Below, one piece after another: positions 54,066 through 61,970 of a stretch of DNA of 64,000 nt. A model generated the notes under the pieces. That model ran no database searches, was not told the origin of the DNA, and saw only the letters and a list, made by a program, of their open reading frames with translations. The translations under genes were made by a program, and so were the position numbers. Within the stretch, counting starts at the first letter, position 1. Each line of letters begins with the position of its first letter. Where the stretch lies: the NCBI RefSeq assembly GCF_004078635.1, contig NZ_RZNB01000001.1, forward strand, positions 744,001-808,000, written 5' to 3'. The DNA is from Labedella phragmitis (GTDB lineage Bacteria; Actinomycetota; Actinomycetes; Actinomycetales; Microbacteriaceae).

Positions 54066-56690
54066 GTGAGCCACTCAGGAGTTTTCGGTGTGCCCCGAGT
54101 GGCACCCGACCTCGTGCCCCGTCCGGCCCTCGAGCAGCGGCTCGACGACGACGCCATGATCACGACGATCGACGCGGGTGCCGGCTTCGGGAAGACGACG
54201 CTCCTCTCGAGTTGGGCGTCGACGCACGACGGTCCGGGCGTGTGGGTCGACGGATCGATCGGGCGCGGCGACAGGGCGTCGTTCTGGAACAACGTGTTCG
54301 CGGTCGTCACGCAAGCGGCGGCGCGGACGGACTCGGCGGTTCTCCGTGAAGCTGTGGTCCCGGATGGGCCCCTGGGCGGCGACGCTGACGTGTCCGCCGC
54401 CGTCGCCGCGTTCGCGCGGAGCCTCACCGGACCGTTCGTCCTCATCATCGACACGGCGGAGGCGGTGGACCTCGATGCGATCGCCGAGGACCTCGTCGCC
54501 GTCGTCCGCTTCGCCACGGCCTCGCACCTCTACGTCGCCGATCGCCGCCGCCGCTTCCGCCCGACCCTCATGGCCTCCGACGTGACGGAGTCGCGACTCA
54601 CGAGCGACGATTTGAGATTCTCGGTCGAGGAGACCGCACGACTCGTGGGGTATCGCTCTGCGGCGCGAGTCGCGCCGGAGAACGTTCACCGCTTGGCGGG
54701 CGGTGTCGCGGGTCTCGCGACGAGGATCGCCGCCTCGAGCGTGAAGGACCCGGCGGGCGGTCCGGAGGCGCGGGAACTGCTGCAGCCCTGGATCGCGGAG
54801 GTGGGTTCGCTGGTCGAGGAGGACCTGGCGACGGCCGCATCAGGGGCGCCGCCTCCCGTGCGAAGCGGCGCCGTTTCGGCGGCCCTCATGATCGCAGCGC
54901 TCGCGACGATGCGCGTCGCCGAGGCCGCCGACCTCGTCGGGTGGTCCGAGGAGATCGTGGTGACGCTGCTCGACGCGGCGGCGGATCGGGGAATCGGCTC
55001 GTGGATCGACACGTTCGAGGGTGAGCGCTTCGCGTTCGCGCCGATCGTCTCGCTCGCCGCCCGCCGCGAGCTCGTGCACGACATGGACGCGCCAGCACGT
55101 CGGAGCACCGCGGCACGCTTCGCTCAGCTCTTCGCCCGTCGCGGTGATGCCTTGAGCGCTTTCGGTCTCGCCCTCGACGCCGAGGACTTCGACCTCGCGA
55201 CCGCGATCGGCAAGCGCTCGTTCCTCGTGCTCACTCGCGATGACACACCGGGGCTGCTCCGCCGCCTCAAGCGCATCCCGCTCGCGCGACTGCGCCGACA
55301 CCCCCTCCTCGTGCTGTTCATCGCGATCCTCCACATGCAGTCCTCCCGCGGCCACGCGGCCGCGATGCTGCACTTCCGACTGGCCGAGCAGCTCGCGCGC
55401 GCGTCCGAGGCGAGTTCCTCCGCGGACGACCGCGCCGTCATGATCGGTGTCCGCAGCGCGACGACGCGGATGCAGGGGCGGTTCGACAAGGCCGTGCCGA
55501 CGGCGCGCGAATTCCTCGAGCGATTCGACCGCTTGTCCGTGGACGAGCAGGACCGATTGAGCAGCCTCAGCCGCCACTTCCTCTGGCAGGTCGCTCACAC
55601 GCTGCTCTTCGCGGGAGACATCAGAGGCGGCGTCGGTGCGGCGCAGAGGATGCTCGCCGTCCCGGTACCGCCCGATCTCGGGGAGGACCGCGGCATCCAC
55701 CCCGCCCTCACGCTCGCGGCCGCCGCTCAGGCGATCGAGGGATCGATGCTCCTCTCGACGGAGACCCTCGCGGAGGCGATGACCCATCCGCCGCGGCAGA
55801 GCGCCTTCCATCACGTGTGGGAGACGACCGCCGTCGCCCTCGCCGCGATCGAGCGGGGCGAGTTCGCGGCGGCACGCGCTCTCGTCGACGAGCTCGACCA
55901 CGACCTCGCGAACGGGGAGTACTGGCCGATCGACCTCGTCGTCCGGCTGATGGACGATGTCGGGGACGGGCGCCTCGACTCGGCGATCGAGCGGGCGGAG
56001 ACGGTACTCATGGCGAACGCTCCTCCGCGCCAGGCCACCGCGACCCGCGACGTGATGTTCGTGCTCCTCGGGCTGTTGTCACTCGCCGGGAGGCCGACGC
56101 GGACGGCTCAGAAGGTCCTGCGCAACGTGTCGCGCCCCGGCCCTCTGCTGTGGCTCGCCGACGCGATGGTCGCCCTGCACGACGGCGACGCACTCAAGGC
56201 GGCGGGCCTCACGCGCAACGTCCTCGGGGACGGGAGCGCGTCACCGCGCACTCGCGCGGGCGCCCTGCTCGTACGGGCAGCGGCGCTCGCGGCCGCGGGA
56301 CAGGAGGAGGCCGCGGCCCGCCCGGCCAACTCGGCCTTCGCGCTCCTCGACGCGAGCGGGCTCACCACTCCGTGGCTGCTGCTCGGCGCGAGGCAACGCG
56401 CGGACGTCGTCCGGATCGTGGGGGACGAAACCATCCCCGCCGGCCTCCTCGATGCGCTCGACAGGATGCCCGTGGTCTTCGGCGCCGCCGGGCGGATCGA
56501 GCGGTTGACGCCGCGGGAGCAGGAGGTCCTCGCGCAACTCGTCGCGGGGGCGACGGTCGCGGAGGTCGCGAAGGCCTCTGGCGTCTCCCCGAACACCGTC
56601 AAGACGCAGCGTGCGCGCGTCTACCGCAAGCTCGGCGTCGACAACCGGGCGGACGCCGCACGCGCGGCCGTCGAGCACGACCTGCTCTGA
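54066..56690 (+). CDS. LAL-type LuxR family transcriptional regulator
   Basis: 874 aa. N-terminal STAND-like ATPase with Walker A GAGFGKTT (38-45) and a Walker B-like FVLIIDTAEAVD. A long alpha-helical middle part resembles MalT TPR repeats (about 330-780). The C-terminal LuxR HTH (about 808-874) reads RLTPREQEVLAQLVAGATVAEVAKA and SPNTVKTQRARVYRKLGV. GTG 54066 is preceded by AGAGG. It follows the alcohol dehydrogenase by 85 nt on the same strand and may control it. Inducer unknown. Confidence 0.9.
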   Translation: MSHSGVFGVPRVAPDLVPRPALEQRLDDDAMITTIDAGAGFGKTTLLSSWASTHDGPGVWVDGSIGRGDRASFWNNVFAVVTQAAARTDSAVLREAVVPDGPLGGDADVSAAVAAFARSLTGPFVLIIDTAEAVDLDAIAEDLVAVVRFATASHLYVADRRRRFRPTLMASDVTESRLTSDDLRFSVEETARLVGYRSAARVAPENVHRLAGGVAGLATRIAASSVKDPAGGPEARELLQPWIAEVGSLVEEDLATAASGAPPPVRSGAVSAALMIAALATMRVAEAADLVGWSEEIVVTLLDAAADRGIGSWIDTFEGERFAFAPIVSLAARRELVHDMDAPARRSTAARFAQLFARRGDALSAFGLALDAEDFDLATAIGKRSFLVLTRDDTPGLLRRLKRIPLARLRRHPLLVLFIAILHMQSSRGHAAAMLHFRLAEQLARASEASSSADDRAVMIGVRSATTRMQGRFDKAVPTAREFLERFDRLSVDEQDRLSSLSRHFLWQVAHTLLFAGDIRGGVGAAQRMLAVPVPPDLGEDRGIHPALTLAAAAQAIEGSMLLSTETLAEAMTHPPRQSAFHHVWETTAVALAAIERGEFAAARALVDELDHDLANGEYWPIDLVVRLMDDVGDGRLDSAIERAETVLMANAPPRQATATRDVMFVLLGLLSLAGRPTRTAQKVLRNVSRPGPLLWLADAMVALHDGDALKAAGLTRNVLGDGSASPRTRAGALLVRAAALAAAGQEEAAARPANSAFALLDASGLTTPWLLLGARQRADVVRIVGDETIPAGLLDALDRMPVVFGAAGRIERLTPREQEVLAQLVAGATVAEVAKASGVSPNTVKTQRARVYRKLGVDNRADAARAAVEHDLL

Positions 56691-56772
56691 TCGTCGGAGC
56701 CCGTGCGAGGCGGGATGACAGCGGAGGGTGACAACGCGGGAGGGTTCTCGCCCGGATCGTAAGCTGATCCAC

Positions 56773-56808
56773 GGCCCTGCGCAGACCCGAACTGCGGCCG
56801 GGCCCTTT
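56773..56808 (+). terminator. Imperfect terminator hairpin after the LuxR gene
   Basis: GGCCC (56773) pairs with GGGCC (56800) and GCAG with CTGC inside, with one bulge and one mismatch, followed by CTTTC. Weaker than the second hairpin downstream. Confidence 0.4.
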
Positions 56809-56860
56809 CGCAGATGCGTACGACCCGGGCGATCGCCCCCCGCTCCGGTCGTGCATCGTC

Positions 56861-56890
56861 GCCGGCGGAGCGGAGTACCGCTCCGCCGGC
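56861..56890 (+). terminator. Strong hairpin in the 329-nt gap after the LuxR gene
   Basis: 13-bp perfect stem GCCGGCGGAGCGG / CCGCTCCGCCGGC with AGTA loop. In the 56691-57019 gap I see this, the weaker hairpin before it, and a ribosome site for the next gene; no ORF or riboswitch was recognised. Confidence 0.78.
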
Positions 56891-57019
56891 GCCGCGTCGT
56901 GCCGGTCACCGTCGACACGGAGGCCGGATCCCCGTGTTCTCGCCTTCCGCTTGGCAGAATGACGTGGCCGATGCGTGCACACACGTCGGACGGGTCGGAC
57001 GGATCGGAAGGACGCGACG

Positions 57020-57604
57020 GTGACGACATACTCGACGAGAAGCCTGCTGCAATGCGCGGCGATCGCGGCGGCCGGAGGCGTCCTCATCATCCTCTTGGGT
57101 CCCGTCGGCACGTGGGTGGCCGTGGCGAGCGCGCCCCTCTACGCCGTGGTCGGATCCCTCAACCTGCTCTCGCCGATGGTCGCGCTGCGGTGGACCGGAT
57201 TGCCGTGGGCGGCGACCCTGACGGCGTTCCTCGCCGGTCTGCTGTCGATGTCCTTCTCGGTGCTCGGACTCCTGCTGATCCCGGCCCTCGTCCTCCCGGC
57301 GCTCGCGATGGACGTCGTCGCGATGCTCGTCCGTCCACGCGGGAGGGCGCTCGGAGTCTACGCCGGTGCGGTCGCGGGCGGCGTCGTGATCTTCGCGATC
57401 TCGTTCGTCGTGATCCCCGCCGAGATCGTGACGCCGGCCCTCGTGGTGACGCTGCTCGTCCTGAGGGTGGCGGCGTACCTGGGCGTCATGCGGCTCGCGG
57501 GATGGATCGCCGCTGCGCTCGAGCGGGCAGGGGTGCGCCCGTCGGCGCCCCGCGCCCGGCGTCCGTCGTCGGACCGGACGCGCTCGGAGGGCGGTGCGGC
57601 CTAG
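57020..57604 (+). CDS. Multi-pass membrane protein, possibly ECF-type S component
   Basis: 194 aa with five to six hydrophobic helices and a basic Pro/Arg/Ser-rich C-terminal tail. The pattern (LLQCAAIAAAGGVLIILLGPVGTWV followed by LYAVVGSLNLLSPM) resembles small ECF transporter S subunits (MptD-like), but no A/T component lies beside it. GTG 57020 is favoured by GGAAGGA at 8 nt. Its TAG stop and that of the convergent threonine aldolase share the palindromic CTAG at 57601-57604. Function uncertain. Confidence 0.65.
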   Translation: MTTYSTRSLLQCAAIAAAGGVLIILLGPVGTWVAVASAPLYAVVGSLNLLSPMVALRWTGLPWAATLTAFLAGLLSMSFSVLGLLLIPALVLPALAMDVVAMLVRPRGRALGVYAGAVAGGVVIFAISFVVIPAEIVTPALVVTLLVLRVAAYLGVMRLAGWIAAALERAGVRPSAPRARRPSSDRTRSEGGAA

Positions 57605-58677
57605 GCCGAGGCGGCGAGTTCCGCCCGGATGCCGTCGACGAACGCGTCGACGTCCTCCTCGGTCGTGTCCCACGAGCACATCCAGCGCACCTCGCCGCGA
57701 GCGGCGTCCCAGTCGTAGAAGCGGAACGACTCGTGCAGGCGAGCGGCCGCGTCGGCGGGGAGCGTCGCGAAGATCGCGTTCGCCTGAGTCGCCTGGGTGA
57801 ACCGGAGGCCCGGAGCCGACCCGTCGGCGATCGCGGCCTCGAGACCCGAGCGGAGGCGTGCGGCCATGGCGTTCGCGTGCTCAGCGGATCGCTTCCACAG
57901 GTCGCCGCTCAAGAGCTCGATGAACTGCGCCGAGAGGAACCGCATCTTCGACGCGAGCTGCATGTTCACCTTGCGCAGGAAGACGAGGCCGTCCGACGCC
58001 GCTGGGTCGAGCACGACGATGAGCTCGCCGAGCAGGAGGCCGTTCTTCGTGCCGCCGAACGAGAGGACGTCGACACCGGCGTCGGTCGTGATCGCGGAGA
58101 GCGGGACCCCGAGCGACGCTGCGGCGTTCGAGAGCCGTGATCCGTCCATGTGCAGGCGCATGCCGCGCTCGTGCGCGTGGTCGGCGAGGGCTCGGATCTC
58201 CTCGGGAGTGTAGATCGTGCCGAGCTCCGTCGACTGCGTGATCGAGACGACGAGCGGCTGCGCGCGGTGCTCGTCGCCCCAGCCCCACGCCTGCCGGTCG
58301 ACGAGCTCGGGCGTGAGCTTCCCGTCGGTCGTCTCGACCGTGAGGATCTTGAGGCCGCCGACACGCTCGGGGGCGCCGTTCTCGTCCGTGTTGATGTGGG
58401 CGGTCGCGGCCGCGACGACCGCTCCCCAGCGCGGGAGCATCGACTGCAGTCCGGTGACGTTCGCTCCGGTGCCGTTGAAGACGGGGAAGGCCTCGGCCTG
58501 CGCACCGAAGTGGTCGCGCACGACCTCCTGGAGGCGTTCCGTGTAGGCGTCCTCGCCGTAGGCGATCTGGTGGCCGCCGTTCGCGTCGGCGATCGCGGCG
58601 AGCACCTCGGGGTGGATGCCGGCGTAGTTGTCGGAAGCGAAGGCGCGGAATCGGGGGTCGTGCAGCACGGAGGTCAC
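57601..58677 (-). CDS. Low-specificity threonine aldolase family PLP enzyme
   Basis: 358 aa, fold-type I. The PLP lysine is K211 in SFGGTKNGLLLGE; the cofactor Asp is D178 (LHMDGSRLSNA). The N-terminal ASDNYAGIHPEVL and YGEDAYTERLQ motifs are typical. It cleaves L-threonine or allo-threonine to glycine and acetaldehyde. Start GTG 58677 has TTGGAT 6 nt upstream (leaderless pattern); GTG 58668 with GGGAGG at 9 nt is the alternative. Confidence 0.9.
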   Translation of the reverse strand: MTSVLHDPRFRAFASDNYAGIHPEVLAAIADANGGHQIAYGEDAYTERLQEVVRDHFGAQAEAFPVFNGTGANVTGLQSMLPRWGAVVAAATAHINTDENGAPERVGGLKILTVETTDGKLTPELVDRQAWGWGDEHRAQPLVVSITQSTELGTIYTPEEIRALADHAHERGMRLHMDGSRLSNAAASLGVPLSAITTDAGVDVLSFGGTKNGLLLGELIVVLDPAASDGLVFLRKVNMQLASKMRFLSAQFIELLSGDLWKRSAEHANAMAARLRSGLEAAIADGSAPGLRFTQATQANAIFATLPADAAARLHESFRFYDWDAARGEVRWMCSWDTTEEDVDAFVDGIRAELAASA

Positions 58678-58708
58678 CCTCCCATCCAACCACCCCTCCG
58701 GAACATTG

Positions 58709-58750
58709 ATTCGGCGATGGTGCGCGTATGTACGCGCACCATCGCCGAAT
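58709..58750. repeat. 42-nt near-perfect palindrome, copy 2
   Basis: Arms of 20 nt (58709-58728 and 58731-58750) around TG. The core GGCGATGGTGCGCGTA and its complement are identical to copy 1 at 45682-45727. The centre differs (TG against GC), and the outer pair ATTC/GAAT replaces ATTT/AAAT, a compensatory change. It lies 13 nt past the stop of the ABC permease gene and upstream of the threonine aldolase. Confidence 0.9.
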
Positions 58751-58763
58751 TGATGCCTCAGAG

Positions 58764-59894
58764 TCAGCGGGTGAGGGCGTCGCGCCACTTCACGGTGCCG
58801 CCGAGCTTCAGCAGCGAGTTCTCGTAGATCTTCGAGCCGAGCGCGATCGTGCCGAGCGCCGTCACGGCGAGGATCACGAGCGACAGCAGCGGCTCCCACC
58901 ACTGCGCGTCGCCGAGGAACAGCCGGACGGGCATGCCGACGGGAGCCGAGAACGGCACGTACGACATGATCCCGAGGACGACGGGGTTGTCGTAGAAGAA
59001 GATCACGAGGAAGTACGGGATCATCACGAGCATCGTCACGGGCGTCGTCGTCGACCCGATGTCCTCGACGCGCGACACCATGGACCCGGTCGCCGCGAAG
59101 AGGGCAGCGAGCAGCACGAAGCCGAGCACGAAGAAGACCACGAACCACAGGACGGGGGCGCCGAGCAGTGAGAGCAGCTCGCTCTGTCCCGTGATCGTGA
59201 GCCCGATGATCGCGAGGGCCGCGATCATCGCGATCTGGCCGAACGCGAGGATCGAGTTCCCGAGGACCTTCCCGGCGAGCAGCGCTCGCACGGGCACGGC
59301 CGACATGAGGATCTCGACGACACGCGTCTGCTTCTCCTCCACGACGGATTGTGCGATCGTCGACCCGAACGTCATCGCGGAAGCGAAGAACACGACGCCG
59401 AACGCGATCGCGACGAGGTAGGCGAGGAACGGGTTCTGCGTGTCGCCGTCGAGCAGGGTCACGGGAGGCGTGATGCTGAGCTGCTGCAGCAGGCCTGTCG
59501 GTGTCTCGGAGTCGGCCACGACGACGATGCCGAGCGGAGTGGAGTCGTCCGGCAGGATCGCGGCCGTGACGTCGCCCGAGCGTACGAGAGCCTCGGCGTC
59601 CTTCGCAGTGGCGACCTCGGTGACGTCGAGTCCCTCCTGGCCCGTGACGGCCGACGCGCTGTCCGCCGTCACGGCGACCTTCGTCGCCTCCTCGTTGCCG
59701 CCGACGAGGCCGCCGATGAGGATCCCGCCGAGCACGAAGAGCATGAGGATGCCCGTCGAGATGAGGAACGCCTTGCTGCGGAGCTTCATCCGCACCTCGC
59801 GTTCGGCGACGAGCCACGAGCTCTGAAGGAAGCTCGGCGTCGCCGGTGCCGCACCGTCGCGCACGACGGCGCCTGTCGTGTTCGTCGTGGTCAT
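58764..59894 (-). CDS. ABC-2 type exporter permease (NatB-like)
   Basis: 376 aa. One TM near residues 44-66, a large extracellular domain (about 68-150), then about five TM helices with TIAQSVVEEKQTRVVEILMSAVP, the family core motif. ATG overlaps the ATPase gene stop by 4 nt. Palindrome copy 2 lies just behind its stop. Likely exports Na+, a peptide or a drug; not resolved. Confidence 0.92.
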   Translation of the reverse strand: MTTTNTTGAVVRDGAAPATPSFLQSSWLVAEREVRMKLRSKAFLISTGILMLFVLGGILIGGLVGGNEEATKVAVTADSASAVTGQEGLDVTEVATAKDAEALVRSGDVTAAILPDDSTPLGIVVVADSETPTGLLQQLSITPPVTLLDGDTQNPFLAYLVAIAFGVVFFASAMTFGSTIAQSVVEEKQTRVVEILMSAVPVRALLAGKVLGNSILAFGQIAMIAALAIIGLTITGQSELLSLLGAPVLWFVVFFVLGFVLLAALFAATGSMVSRVEDIGSTTTPVTMLVMIPYFLVIFFYDNPVVLGIMSYVPFSAPVGMPVRLFLGDAQWWEPLLSLVILAVTALGTIALGSKIYENSLLKLGGTVKWRDALTR

Positions 59895-60775
59895 GCGACG
59901 ACCTCCTTGAAGATCTGGGCCAGCGACGGGCGCTGGCGCGTGTACGAGACGACGGGGCCGCGAGCGACAGCATCGCGGAGGACCGCTTGGGCGGTGTCGT
60001 CGGAGTCGACCTCGAAGACGGCGTCTCCTCCGTGGAAGTCGACGACGGTGACGCCGGGGACGTCCCGCACCCAGCCGGCGTCGCCCGCGACGTGGAGCTC
60101 GTAGCGTCGCGACGAGTGCCGCTCGCGTAGCTCGTCGCGCGGTCCGTTCGCGCGGATCTGTCCCCCCGCGATGATGACGAGGTCGTCGCAGAGACGCTCC
60201 ACGATGTCGAGTTGATGGCTCGAGAACAGCACGGGGATGCCGGATGCGGCGTAGTCGCTCAGCACACCGACGACGGTGTCGACGGCCATGGGGTCGAGAC
60301 CCGAGAACGGCTCGTCGAGAACGAGGACGTCGGGCTCGTGCACGAGCGACGCCGCGATCTGCGCACGCTGCTGGTTGCCGAGGGACAGGCTCTCGACGAG
60401 ATCGCCGCGGCGCTCGCCGAGTCCGAGGCGTTCGAGCAGGCGTTCGGCCTTCTTCTGCGCCGCCGACGCCGTGAAGCCGTGCAGGCGGGCGAGGTAGACG
60501 AGCTGTTCCTCGATCTTCATCTTCGGGTAGAGCCCGCGCTCCTCCGGCATGTAGCCGAAGCGACGGCGCGACTCGGGCGTGAGCGCGCGGCCGTCGAGGG
60601 TGACGTCGCCGGAGTCGGAGGACAGCACCCCGAGGATGATGCGCATCGCGGTCGTCTTCCCCGCGCCGTTCCCCCCGACGAAGCCGGTCATGCGCCCGGG
60701 CGCGACGTCGAACGAGACCGCGTCGAGCGCGCGGCGTGAGCCGTACGTCTTGGTCACATCCGTGAGTGTGAGCAT
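59891..60775 (-). CDS. ABC transporter ATP-binding protein (NatA-like)
   Basis: 294 aa. Walker A GGNGAGKTT (34-42), signature LSLGNQQRAQIAASL, Walker B VLVLDEPFSGLDP and switch FSSHQLDIVERL are complete. A C-terminal domain of about 80 residues follows the ATPase core. GGAGG 9 nt before ATG. First gene of the two-gene exporter operon. Confidence 0.95.
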   Translation of the reverse strand: MLTLTDVTKTYGSRRALDAVSFDVAPGRMTGFVGGNGAGKTTAMRIILGVLSSDSGDVTLDGRALTPESRRRFGYMPEERGLYPKMKIEEQLVYLARLHGFTASAAQKKAERLLERLGLGERRGDLVESLSLGNQQRAQIAASLVHEPDVLVLDEPFSGLDPMAVDTVVGVLSDYAASGIPVLFSSHQLDIVERLCDDLVIIAGGQIRANGPRDELRERHSSRRYELHVAGDAGWVRDVPGVTVVDFHGGDAVFEVDSDDTAQAVLRDAVARGPVVSYTRQRPSLAQIFKEVVA

Positions 60776-60916
60776 CTGGAGGGCCTCCCTGGTCGATGGC
60801 TCAACGTTATGGTCGCGGCGGCCCCTCCGGCATCCGCCGAGCGGCGGGTTAAGCGGGTCCGCCCGGGGGAGGAGACGCGCGGCCGGCCGGCACGGGGGGA
60901 GTCGGTCGCGCGTGCG

Positions 60917-61270
60917 ATGATGCTAGGCGTGTGGAGACGCAGACGCGACGAGCAGCCGGCCGGGACGACGACGGACGGCGTCGGCCTCCTCGGTGTCGGG
61001 GTCCAAGTGCACGTCGTCGAGTCGTCGCCCGGCACGAGCGACCACTGGGAGGGCGAGCCGACGGGGGTCATCGTCTCGCTCGGTGACTCCCGGCCCGACG
61101 GCGTCGTCGGCATCCCGCGGCTCAAGGGTCAGGTGTGGAAGGTCGTCTTCGACGAGCCGCAGTACCGACCAGACGGTACGGGTCCGCTCGCCTCGGCGGA
61201 GATCCCCGCGTCGCTCCTCGTCGCCGCGCCCGCCGCGACGGGCGACGATCTGCCTCCCGAGCTCCGCTAG
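60917..61270 (+). CDS. Small conserved-looking protein, unknown function
   Basis: 117 aa from ATG 60917 (ATG 60920 or GTG 60929 are alternatives). Basic start (VWRRRRDEQPAG), then a beta-rich stretch VGLLGVGVQVHVVESSPGTSDHWEGEPTG and a VWKVVFDEPQYRPDG segment with a regular alternation that suggests a small barrel. No family recognised. Convergent with the response-regulator gene, divergent from the exporter operon. Confidence 0.62.
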   Translation: MMLGVWRRRRDEQPAGTTTDGVGLLGVGVQVHVVESSPGTSDHWEGEPTGVIVSLGDSRPDGVVGIPRLKGQVWKVVFDEPQYRPDGTGPLASAEIPASLLVAAPAATGDDLPPELR

Positions 61271-61292
61271 CGGTTCGGGTCCCCTCACCGCG

Positions 61293-61970
61293 TCAGTTGC
61301 CCGGGACCGTGATGCCGTTCTCGTACGCGTACACGACCGCTTGGATGCGGTCGCGCACGCCGAGCTTCTGCAGCACCTTCGAGACGTGGCTCTTGACCGT
61401 CGCCTCGCCGACATAGAGCTGCGAGGCGATCTCCGCGTTGGAGAGGCCGCGCGCGACGAGACCGAGCACCTCGAACTCGCGCTCCGTGAGCTCCTGCACC
61501 TCGGCGGGCACGACGATCGAGCCCGACTCCGTCGCGGAGGGCGGCGTCGTGCCGAAGCGCTCGATGACGCGTCGCGTGACCGCGGGTGCGAGGAGGGCGT
61601 CTCCCGCGGCGACGACGCGTACTGCGTCGACGAGCTGTTCGGGCGTCGAGTTCTTGAGGAGGAAGCCGCTCGCGCCGGCCTGCAGCGCCTCGAAGAGGTA
61701 GTCGTCGCGGTCGAAGGTCGTGAGGATCAGCACGGCCGCGTGCACGGACGAGTCGGCGACGATGAGGCGGGTCGCCTCGAGTCCGTCCATGCCGGGCATC
61801 TGGACGTCCATGCAGATGACGTCGGGGTCGATGGCCGCGGCGCGTTCGACGGCTTGAGCGCCGGAGGACGCCTCTCCGACGATCTCGATGTCGGGCTGGG
61901 CGCCGAGGATGATGCGGAACCCGGCGCGGACCATCTCGTGGTCGTCGGCGAGCAGGACGCGAGTCGTCAT
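61293..61970 (-). CDS. NarL/FixJ family response regulator
   Basis: 225 aa. Receiver domain with D9/D10 and phospho-acceptor D55 (VICMDVQMPGMDG), Lys in FLLKNSTPE. The C-terminal LuxR HTH (about 160-222) is ELTEREFEVLGLVARGLSNA with ATVKSHVSKVLQKLGV. ATG overlaps the kinase stop by 4 nt. Targets unknown; the neighbouring ABC exporter is a candidate. Confidence 0.95.
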   Translation of the reverse strand: MTTRVLLADDHEMVRAGFRIILGAQPDIEIVGEASSGAQAVERAAAIDPDVICMDVQMPGMDGLEATRLIVADSSVHAAVLILTTFDRDDYLFEALQAGASGFLLKNSTPEQLVDAVRVVAAGDALLAPAVTRRVIERFGTTPPSATESGSIVVPAEVQELTEREFEVLGLVARGLSNAEIASQLYVGEATVKSHVSKVLQKLGVRDRIQAVVYAYENGITVPGN

